NCBI GenBank assembly: GCA_029961685.1
Contig: JARWKL010000005.1
Location: 21,232,164-21,296,163, forward strand
Reading direction: 5' to 3'
From: Aristolochia californica
Taxonomy: Eukaryota > Streptophyta > Magnoliopsida > Piperales > Aristolochiaceae
DNA: 64,000 bases
In this document: positions 52,236 through 62,200 of the stretch, in pieces
How positions within the stretch are numbered: the stretch's first letter is position 1
Layout: the number at the start of each line of letters is the position of its first letter
Position numbers and translations under genes: made by a program
Notes under the pieces: model-generated
Told to the model about the DNA's origin: nothing
Seen by the model: only the letters and a program-made list of their open reading frames with translations
Database searches by the model: none

Positions 52236-52644
52236 GAACCCAAGGGAAGCGACTGGGTCGCCTGCTACGCCGGCGGCGAATCGCACCACTTGGAGGCGAA
52301 TCGTAGCCCTTGGAGGCATATCGGAAGTTCTGCTCTTGCTCGGAGATTTCGAGTGCCGTCAGAATTTCCGGTGCAGGCAATTTTGGAATTTTGGAATCCC
52401 CAAATTCCGATGTCGTCGCCGCTGGAGTTCCTGGCCGTTGGCCTTTCTGCTCGTCCAAAGCAGCAGCTGCCTCTTCTACGCATATGCCTATGCATATGCA
52501 GGAAATTTCAGGTCGTATGACCTTTTCTGTGGGAGCACATGGCTCCATTGCCGAACATTCAATTGAAGCATCTAACCGTGCTCGTATTTCCTCCAATTCC
52601 TTACCCATAGCAACCCATCTTTCTTGGGATATAGAATAACCCAT
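52021..52644 (-). CDS. Possible Gag-like protein of the non-autonomous element
   Basis: 207-codon open frame starting only 9 bases after the primer binding site (ATGGGTTATTC) and ending TGA at 52021-52023. Residues about 1-30 (MGYSISQERW, then KELEEIRARLDA) are acidic/basic and look like a short coiled-coil start, as in plant gypsy Gag N-termini. The rest is Pro-, Arg- and Ser-rich with no CCHC knuckle, no capsid motif and no protease. The C-terminal half is strongly basic (RRRRSRRPSR and similar) and partly made of the duplicated segment. Open frames also exist on the other strand because the region is GC-rich, so frame length alone is weak evidence. It could be a real short Gag or an accidental open frame after internal deletion. 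Position and start context favour descent from gag. Confidence 0.4.
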   Translation of the reverse strand: MGYSISQERWVAMGKELEEIRARLDASIECSAMEPCAPTEKVIRPEISCICIGICVEEAAAALDEQKGQRPGTPAATTSEFGDSKIPKLPAPEILTALEISEQEQNFRYASKGYDSPPSGAIRRRRSRRPSRFPWVRRQTTREPSVSEKFQAATPQRASRRHRRSKIVRRRHKQLFRKGSRFWEAEERRFTSFRDPSVSETIQAAKP

Positions 52645-52653
52645 TGTGTTACT

Positions 52654-52665
52654 GCTCTGATACCA
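52654..52665 (-). other. Primer binding site (initiator tRNA-Met)
   Basis: GCTCTGATACCA on the + strand, which is TGGTATCAGAGC on the minus strand, separated from the LTR by two bases. It fixes the element orientation as minus and marks the right LTR as its 5' LTR. Confidence 0.95.
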
Positions 52666-52667
52666 GT

Positions 52668-53067
52668 TGGTACGGTCCCGGATCTAACACGTGGATTCTT
52701 TGGGAGGATCTACAATCTGCCACGGGTTACGGGTCTTCAAGGCATTACCGTAGTGGTAGTAGGAAGACATGGGGAAGATGAAAACGAAGATTAAGCCAAA
52801 GGGAAGCTTGAAAACCCTAGAGCTCGTTGAGGAGAACTCTAAGCCTCTTTACGCTAGATTTAACCTAATTCTTAATACTTCAAATCTTTTCTTTTTCATT
52901 ACTCTTACCCCTTAAATAGGGTTCACCCGGTTAGGGTTTACAATAAAATATTCCAAAATACCCCTATAAATAAAATATTCCAAAAATACCCCTATGACCT
53001 AAAACTGAAATAAAATAAAGTAAATTAATGAAAACACTAAAATAATAATGTTATTGCGTGCATAACA
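52668..53067 (-). repeat. 5' LTR of gypsy-type element (right copy)
   Basis: 400 bp, TGGTACGGTCC to GCATAACA on the + strand. Relative to the left copy it differs at GATCTGAC/GATCTAAC, CTTCCTGG/CTTCAAGG (two positions), GACGAAAAC/GATGAAAAC, CCTAAAGC/CCTAGAGC, one A fewer in CCAAAAATACC, CCTCTATG/CCCCTATG and TTAAAGAA/TTAATGAA. A TATTTAA box lies at 52912-52918 (minus strand). Confidence 0.95.
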
Positions 53068-53072
53068 GATTG
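53068..53072. other. Target-site duplication, right (gypsy-type)
   Basis: GATTG, identical to 51209-51213; GGAGTCAACACTC then resumes the broken monomer. Confidence 0.95.
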
Positions 53073-56059
53073 GGAGTCAACACTCACTTAAAAATCCACC
53101 GCCTCCCCCTTTTCCAACGATTGCAGAACCTAATATATAAAAAGTAAAAAGAGTTTACAATTCCTAAAAATTATAGACACTTTTTGGAATTACCTCTCTC
53201 TAAATTTGTGCATTGTGCATTTCTATTTAAGATGTATAGTTTTTTCTTCAATCAAAAGTTGAGTTTTCACTTTCCCTTCATCACGTAAACAAAAAAATAG
53301 AAAAATGGCAAATAGATCACTAAAACATGAAAATTTAAGAGTTTATGTCTGAAAAGAATTTAAAGCAATAAAAATTTTTAGTAAAGTAAATTTATTCACA
53401 CACCACAAATGAACACAAAAGTTTGGTTATCCAAGTTTGGGAAAATTCCACTAGTTCAACCCTAATATCTCGGAATTTTATAAGAAAGAGACTTTTCTAC
53501 ACATGTTTTAAAAAATGGATATGCATACTAGAAACAAGTTAAAAATGCAAATGACCTTTGGATCCAAACCTTTTAAAGATAATAACATTAAATTTCAAAG
53601 TGAAGGTGCGGTGGGATATTTACCCGAGTAGGACAAGCCATTATTTTGCCCATTTGTAAAAAGCTGACCTAACGATTATAGATGATTGTAAAGTGATTTA
53701 TCATGCATAAAGGGCTATATTTTTGTATGGAATGCCTTATGGATTGGGAGTCAACCCTTAGTTAAAAATCCCCCGCCTCCCCCTTTTCCAGTCGATAGGA
53801 AAACTTGATATATAAAAACTTAAAAGAGTTTACAATCCCTAAAAATTATAAACACTTTTTGGAATTATCTCTCTCTACTTTTGTGCATTGTGCATTTCCA
53901 TTTTAGATGGAAACTTTTTTCTTAAGTGAAAACTTGAGTTTGCACTTTCCCTTCATCTCGTAAAAAAAAAAGAGATAAAAGAAAATAGATCACAACAAAA
54001 TGAAAATTTTAGAGTTTATGTATGGAAATAATTTAAAGCAATAACAAATGTAAGTTAAGAAAATTTATTCACACACCACAAATGAACACAAAATTTTTGT
54101 TATCCAAGTTTGGGAAATTCCACTAGTTCAACCCTAATAGCATGGAATTTTATAAGAGAGATTTTTCAACACATGTTTTAAAAAATGGATATGCATACTT
54201 GGAACTTGTCGAAGATGCAAATGACCTATGGTTCCAAACCATTTATAGATAACAACATTAAATTCCCAAGTGAAAGTTCGGTGGGATATTTATCCGAATC
54301 TAACCAGCCATTATTTTGCCCATTTAATAAATGCTGACCTAACGATCATAGATGATTGTAAAGTTATTTTTCATGCGTAACGGGCTATATTTTTGTAAAG
54401 AATGACTTATGGATTGGGAGTCAACACTCACTTAAAAATCCACCGCCTCCCCCTTTTCTCAACGATTGCAGAACCTAATATATAAAAACTAAAAAGAGTT
54501 TACAATCCATAAAAATTATAGACACTTTTTGGAATTACCTCTCTCTAAATTTGTGCATTGTGCATTTCTATTAAAGATGTATAGTTTTTTCTTCAATCAA
54601 AAGTTGAGTTTTCACTTTTCCTTCATCACGTAAAAAAAATAGAAAAATGGCAAATAGTTCACTAATAAATGAAAATTAAAGAGTTTATGTCTGGAAAGAA
54701 GTTAAAGCAATAAAAAAATATTAGTAAAGTAAATTTATTCACACACCACAAATGAACACAAAAGTTTGGTTATCCAAGTTTGGGAAAATTCCACTAGTTC
54801 AACCCTAATAGCTCGAAATTTTATAAGAAAAAGACTTTTCTACACATGTTTTTAAAAATGGATATGCATACTAGAAAAAAGTTAAATATGCAAATGACCT
54901 TTGGATCCAAACCTTTGAAAGATAATAACATTAAATTTCAAAGTGAACGTGCGGTGGGATAATTACCCGAGTAGGACAAGCCATTATTTTGCCCATTTAC
55001 AAAAAGCTGACCTAACGATCATAGATGATTGTAAAGTGACTTATCATGCATAACGGGATATATTTTTGTATGGAATGCCTTATGGATTGGGAGTCAACAC
55101 TCAATTAAGAATCCCCCGCATCCCCCGTTTCTTGACGATTGCAGAACTTGACATATTGAAAAATATAAAAGAGTTTCCAATACCTAAAAATTATAGACAC
55201 TTTTTGGAATTATCTCTCTCTACATTTGTGCATTGTGCATTTCCATTTTCGATGTATACTTTTTTCTTAAATCAAAACTTGAATTTTCACTTTCCCTTCA
55301 TCTCACAAACAAAAAAAGAGATAAAAGGCAAATAGATCACAACAAAATGAATATTTTAGAGTTTATGTATGGATAGAATTTAACACATTAACAAATGTCA
55401 GCAAAGAAAATTTATTCACACACCACAAATGAACACAAAATTTTGGTTATCCAAGTTTGGGAAATTCAACTAGTCCAACCCTAATAGCTCGGAATTTTAT
55501 AAGAAAGACATTTTTCTACACATGTTTTAAAAAATGGATGTGCATGCTTGAAACATGTTAAAGATGAAAATGACCTATGGATCCTATCCTTTTAAAGAGA
55601 ATAACATTAAATTCCCTAGTAAAGGTGTGGTGGGATTTTTACTTGAGTCAAACAAGGCATTATTTTGCCCATTTACAAAAAGCTGACTTAACGATCATAG
55701 ATGATTGTAAAGTGATTTATCTTGTGTAAAGGGCTATATTTTTGTAAGGAATGACTTATGGATTGGGAGTCAACACTCAATTAAAAATCCCCCACCTCCC
55801 TGTTTTCCCATCGATTGCAGAATATGATATATAAAAAACTAAAAAGAGTTCACAATCCCGAAAAATTATAGACACTTTTTGGAATTATCACTCTCTACAT
55901 TTGTGCCTTGTGCATTTCTATTTTAGATGTAAACTTTTTTTCTTAAATCAAAACTTTTATTTTCACTTTCCCTTCATCTCGTAGACAAAAAAGTGATAAT
56001 AGGCAAATAAATCACAACAAAATGAAAATTTTGGAGTTTATGTATATAAACAGTTTAAA

Positions 56060-56110
56060 GCAATAAAAAAATGCCTATGGAAGAGAAACTGATATAACGA
56101 TCATAGGTGA
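56060..56110 (+). repeat. Monomer with deletion of about 268 bp
   Basis: Near 56071-56090 CAATAAAAAAATG runs into CCTATGGAAGAGAAACTGATATAACGATCATAGG. It lacks the region from AAGTAAAGAAAATTTATTC to CATTTACAAAAAG, with a scrambled junction. It is the largest deletion seen in the window; the anchor interval is 405 bp. Confidence 0.8.
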
Positions 56111-59072
56111 CTGTAAAGTGATTTATCATGCGTAACAGGCTATATTTTTTTAAGGAATGACTTATGGATTAGGAGTAAACCCTCATTTAAAAATACCTCA
56201 CCTCCCTTTTTCCCGACAATTGCAGAACCTAACAAATAAAAAATTAAAAAGAGTATACAATCCCAAAAAATTACAGACACTTTTTGGAATTATCTCTCTC
56301 TACATTTGTGCATTGTGCATTTACGTTTATATGTATAATTTTTTCTTAAATCAAAACTTGAGTTTTCAGTTTCCCTTCATCTAGTAAACAAAAAAAGATA
56401 TAAAAGGCAAATAGATCACAAAAAAATGAAAATTTTAGAGTTTATGTATGAAAAGAATTTTAAGCAATAAAAAATGTAAGTAAAGAAAATTTATTCACAC
56501 ACCACAAATGAACACAAAAGTTTTGTTATCCAAGTTAGGGAAATTCCACTAGTTCATCCCTTATAGCACAAAATTTTATAAGAAAGAGATTTTTCTATAG
56601 ATGTTTTAAAAAATGGATATGCATGCTCGAAACTTGTTAAATATGCAAATGACCTATGGAACCAAACCTTTTAATGAGAATAACATTAAATTCTCAAGTG
56701 AACTTGAGGTGGGAGATTTACCCGAGTAAAACAAGCCATTATTTTACCCATTTACAAAAAGCTGACCTAACGATCATAGATGAGTATAAAGTGATTTATC
56801 ATGCATAACTTGCTATATTTTGTAAGGAATAGCTTATGGATTGGGAATCAACACTCAGTTAAAAATCCCTCGCCTCCCCCTTTTCCCGACGATTGCAAAA
56901 CCTAATATATAAAGACTAATAAGAGCTTACAATCCCTAAAAATTACAGACACTTTTTCGAATTATCTCTCTTTAGATTTGTGCATTGTGCATTTCAATTT
57001 TAGATGTATAGTTTTTTCTTAAATCAAAAGTTAAGTTTTGACTTTCCCTTCATCTCGTAAACAAAAAAAGAAATAAAAGGCAAATAAATCACAAAAAAAT
57101 AAATTTTTTAGAGTTTTTGTGTGGAAAGAATTTAAAGTAATAGCAAAAGTAAGTAAAGAAATTTATTCACACATCACAAATGAACAAAAAAGTTTTATTA
57201 TCCAAGTTTGGAAAATTCTAGTAGTTCAACCCTAATAGCTCGAAATTTTATAACAAAGAGATTTTTCTACACATGTTTTAAAAAACTGATTTGCATGCAT
57301 GAAACATCTTAAGGAAACAAATGACTTATGGACCCAAACCTTTTAAAGAGAATAACATTAAAACATTAAATTCCAGAGTGAAAGTGTAGTGGGATATTTA
57401 CCTGAGTCAAACAATCCATTATTTTGCCTATTTACAAAAAGCTGACCTAAAGATAATAGATTATTGTAAAGTGATTTATCATGCGTAACGGGACATATTT
57501 TGGTAAGCAATGACTTATGGATTGGGTGCCAACACTCAGTTAAAAATTCCCCGCCTCCCCCTTTTCCTGACGATTGCACAACCTGATATATAAAAAACTA
57601 AAAAGAGTTTACAATCCTTAAAAACTACATAAATTGTTCGGAATTATCTCTCTCAACATTTGTGCATTATGCATTTCCGTTTTAGATATATTCATTTTTC
57701 TTAAATCAAAACTTGAGTTACCACTTCCTCTTCATCTCGTAAACAAAAAAAGTGATAAAAGGCAAATAGATCACAACAAAATGAAAATTTTAGAGTTTAT
57801 GTATGGAAAGAATTTAAAGCAATAACAAATGTAAGTAAAGAAAATTTATTCATATACCACAAATGAACACAAAAGTTTTTTTATCCAAGTTTGGGAAATT
57901 CCACAAGTTCAAACCTAATAGCTCGGAATTTTATAAGAAATAGATTTTTCTACGCATGTTTTAGAAAATGGATATGCATGCTTGAAACAAGTTAAAGATG
58001 AAAATGACCTATGGATCCAAACCTTTTAAAGAGAATAACATTAAATTCCCAAGTGAACGTGCGGTGGGATATTTACCCGAGTCAAACAAGCCATTATTTT
58101 GCCCATTTACGAAAAGCTGACCTAACGATCATAGATGATTGTAAAGTGATTTATCATGCGTAACGGGCTATATTATTTTCGGGAATGACTTATGGATTGG
58201 GAGTCAACACTCAGTTTCAGATCCCCCGGTGCGCCCTTTTCCCAACGGTTGCAGAACCTGATTTTTAAAAACTAAAAAGAGTTTACAATCCCTAAAAATT
58301 ACAAACACTTTTTGGAATTATGTCTCTCTACATTTGAGCATTGTGCATTTCCATTTTAGATGTATATTTTTTTACTTAAATGAAAACTTGTGTTTTGACT
58401 TTCCCTTCATCTCGTAAACAAAAAAGCGAGGCAAAAGTCCAATAAATCACAACAAAATGAAAATTTTAGAGTTTATATATGGAAAGAATTTAAAGTAATA
58501 ACAAATATAACTAAAGAAAATTTATTCACACTCCACAAATGAATACAAAAGTTTTTTTATCCAAGTTTTGGAAATTCCACTAAGTCAACCCTAATCCCTT
58601 GGAATTTTATAAGAAAGAGATTTCTCAAGACATGTTTAAAAAAATTGATATGCATACTTGAAACGTGTTAAAGATGCAAATGACCTATGGATCCAAACCT
58701 TTTAAAGAGAATAACATTAAATTCCCAAGTGAACAAGTGGTGAGATATTTACCCGAGTCAAACAAGCCATTGTTTTGCCCATTTAGAAAAAGCTGACCCA
58801 ACAATCATAGATGATTGTAAAGTGATTTACCATGAGTAACGGGCTATATATTAGTTAGGAATAGCTTATGGATTGAGAGTCAACACTCAGTTAAAAATAC
58901 CCCGCCTCCCCATTTTCTCGACGATCCCAGAACCCGATATGTATAAAAAAAAAAGAGTTACAATCCCTATAAACTATAGACACTTTTTGTAATTATCTCT
59001 CTCTACATTTGTGCATTGTGCATTTCCATTTTAGATGTATACTTTTTTCTTAAATCAAAACTTGAGTTTCAC

Positions 59073-59248
59073 TCTCCCTTCATCTCGTAAATAAAAAAAG
59101 AAATCAAAGGCAAAAAGATCACAATAAAATGAAAATTTTAGACTTCATGTATGGAAAGATTCTCCCTTCATCTCGTAAATAAAAAAAGAAATCAAAGGCA
59201 AAAAGATCACAATAAAATGAAAATTTTAGACTTCATGTATGGAAAGAT
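59073..59248 (+). repeat. Perfect 88-bp tandem duplication
   Basis: TCTCCCTTCATCTCGTAAAT to ATGGAAAGAT (59073-59160) is repeated base for base at 59161-59248. By eye there is no mismatch, unlike the diverged 124- and 108-bp duplications elsewhere, so this event is recent (or an assembly artefact). The join has only one to a few bases of homology. Confidence 0.95.
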
Positions 59249-62200
59249 TTTAAAGCAATAAAAAATGTAAGTAGAGAAAATTTATTCACACACCAGAAAT
59301 GAACAGAAAAGTTTTGATATCAAAGTTTGGGAAATTTCACAAGTTCAACCCTAATAGCTCAGAATTTATAAGAAAGATATTTTTCTACACGTGTTTTAAA
59401 AAATGAATATGCGTGATTTAAATATGTTCTAGATGCAAATGACCTATGGATCCAAAACTATTAAAGAGAATAACATTAAATTCCCAAGTGAACGGTGGGA
59501 TATTTACCTGAGTCAAACAAGCCATTAGTTTCCCATTTTCAAAAAGCTAACTTAACGATCATAGATGATTGCAAAGAGATTTATCATGCGTAACGGGCTA
59601 TATTTTGTTAAGGAATGACTAATGGATTGGGAGTCAGCACTCAATGAAAAATCCCCCGCCTCATCCTTTTCCCGATAATTGCAGAACGTGAGATATAAAA
59701 ACTAAAAAGAGTTTACAATCCTTAAAAATTACAGACACTTTTTGGAATTATCTCTCTCTACATTTGTGCATTGTGCATTTCCATTTTAGAAGTATAGTTT
59801 TTTCTTAAATCAAAACTTGAGTTTTCACTTTCCCTTCATCTCGTAACCAATAACAGAGATAAAAGGCAAATAGAACACAACAAAATGAAAATTTTACAGG
59901 TTATATATAGAAAGAATTTAAAGCAATAACAAATGTAAGTAACGATATGTTATTCACACACCACAAATGAAGACAAAAGCTTTGTTATCCAAGTTTGGGA
60001 AATTCCACTGGTTCAACCCAAATAGCTCGGAATTTTATAAGAAAGAGATTTTTCTTCACATGTTTTAAAAAATGGATATGCATGCATGAAACATGTTAAA
60101 GATGCAAATGACCTATGGATCCAAACCTTTTAAAGAGAATAACATTAAATACCCAAGTGAACGTGCAGTGGAATATTTACCCGAGTCAAACAAGCCATTA
60201 TTTTGCTCATTTACAAAAAGCTGACCTAACAATCATAGATGATTGTAAATTGATTTATCATGCGTAACGGGCTATATTTTTGTAAGGTATGACTTCTGGA
60301 TAGGGAGTCAACACTCAGTTAAAATTCCCCTGTGTCCCCTTTTACCGAACAATGGTAGAACCTGACATATAAAAACTAAAAAGTGTTTACAATCCCTAAA
60401 AATTACACACACTTTTTTGAATTATCTCCCTCTACATTTGTGAATTGTGCATTTCCATTTTAGATGTATACTTTTTTCTTAAATCAAAACTTGACTTTTC
60501 AGTTTCCCTTCATCTCGTAAACAAAAAAAGTGATAAAGGCAAATAGATCACAACAAAATGAAAAATTTAGAGTTTATGTATGGAAATAATTTAAAGAAAT
60601 AACAAATATAAGTAAATAAAATTTATTCAAACACCAAAAATGAACACACAAGTTTTGTTAGCCATGTTTTGGAAATTCCACTAGTTCACCCCTAATAGCT
60701 CTGAATTTTATATGAAAAATATTTTTTTACACATGTTTTAAAAAATGGACATGCATGTTTGAAACATGTTAAAGATGCAAATGACCTATGGATCCAAACC
60801 TTTTAAATAGAATAACATTAAATTCCCAAGTGAAAGAGCGGTGGCATATTTACCCGAGTCAAACAAACCATTATTTTGATCAATTACAAAAAGCTGATCC
60901 AACAATCATAGATGATAGCAAAGTGATTTATCAAGCGTAACGGTATATATTTGTGTAAGGAATGACTTATTGACTGGGAGTCAACACTTAGTTAAAAATC
61001 CCTCGCCTCCCCCTTTTTCCGACGATTGCAGAACCTGATATATTAAAAACTAAAATGAGTTTACACTCCCAAAAAATTATGGAAACTTTTTGAAATTATC
61101 TCTCTCGACATTTGTGCATTGTGCATTTCCGTTTTAGGTGTATACTTTTTTCTTAAATTAAAACTTGAGTTTTCACTTTCCCTTCATCTCGTAAACAAAA
61201 AAAGAGATAAAAGGCAAATACATCACAACAAAAATGAAAATTTTAGAGTTTATGTATGCAGATAATTTAAAGAAATAACAAATGTAAGTAAAGAAAATTT
61301 ATTCACTCACCACAAATGAACACAAAAGTTTTCTTATCCAAGTTTTGGAAATTCCACTAGTTCAACCGATATAGCTTGAAATTTTAAAAGAAAGAGATTT
61401 TCGTACACAAGTTTTAAAAAATTGATATGCATGCTTGAAACATGTTGAAGATTAAAATGTCCCATGGATCCAAACATTTTAAAGAGAATAACATTAAATT
61501 CCCAAGTGAACGTGCAGTGGGATATTTACCCGAGTCAAACAAGCCATTATTTAACCCATTTTCAAAAAGTTGACCGAACGATCATAGATGATTGTAAAGT
61601 GACTTATCATGCGTAATGGGCTATATTTTTGTATGGAATGACTTATGGATTGGGAGACAAAACTTAGTTAAAAATCCCCCGCCACCCTCTTTTCCCGTCG
61701 ATTGCAGAACTTGATATACAAAAACTAGAGAGAGTCTACTAACACTAAAAATTACAGACCCTTTTTGGAATTATCTCTCTCTTCATCTGTGCATTATGCA
61801 TTTCAATTTTAGATGTATACTTTTTTCTTAAATCAAAACTTGAGTTTTCACTTTTCCTTCATCACGTAAAAAAAAAGAGATAAAAAGAAAATAGCTCACA
61901 ACAAAATGAAAATTTTAAAGTTTATGTATGGAATGAATTTAAAGCAATAACAAATGTAGGTAAATAAAATTTATTCACACTCTAGAAATGAACACAAAAT
62001 TTTGTTATCCAAGTTTGGGAAATTCCACTAGTTCAACCCTAATAGCTCAGATTTTTATAAGAAAGAGATTTTTCTACACCTTTTTTAAAAAAAATGGATA
62101 TGCTTGCTTGAAACACGTTAAAGTTACAAATGACCAATGGATCCAAACCTTTTAAAGAGAATAACATTAAATTCCCAAGTGAACATGCAGTGGGATATTT

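Larger units (their letters stand above)
51214..53067 (-). mobile_element. Compact non-autonomous LTR retrotransposon, Ty3/gypsy-derived
   Basis: 1854 bp: LTR of 401 bp (left), 1053-bp internal region, LTR of 400 bp (right), exact 5-bp target duplication. Orientation is minus: the primer binding site lies beside the right LTR and the polypurine tract beside the left one. The LTRs differ at 7 positions plus one 1-bp indel by my count, so the insertion is young. The internal region is far more GC-rich than the surroundings and encodes no protease, reverse transcriptase, RNase H or integrase. A possible Gag N-terminus follows the primer site, and what looks like the tail of a chromovirus-type polyprotein precedes the polypurine tract, so it looks like an internal deletion derivative. 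At this size it falls near the TRIM/small-LARD range. Movement would need proteins from a relative. Confidence 0.9.
49180..55090 (+). repeat. A-B dimer higher-order repeat, period about 1343 bp
   Basis: Two monomer types alternate. Type A has CACTCACTTAAAAATCCACC (49884, 53086, 54430), AACCTAATATATAAA and CTTCAATCAAAAG. Type B has CGTCGATAG-like GCAAAACTTG (50559, 53760), AAACTTAAAAGAG and TTCTTAAGTGAAAAC; 49214 is an older B-like copy. After removing the 1859-bp insertion, A-to-A spacings are 1343 and 1344 bp and B-to-B is 1342 bp. Copies of the same type are nearly identical across hundreds of bases (for example 49640-49834 against 50983-51177), while A and B differ much more. The gypsy-type element sits inside the second A unit. 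Confidence 0.88.

Noticed and set aside
51815..52566. Plus-strand and other-frame open frames inside the gypsy-type element
   Set aside because: They run against the element's transcription direction or overlap the better-placed minus-strand frame. GC-rich DNA has few stops, so length alone is not evidence.
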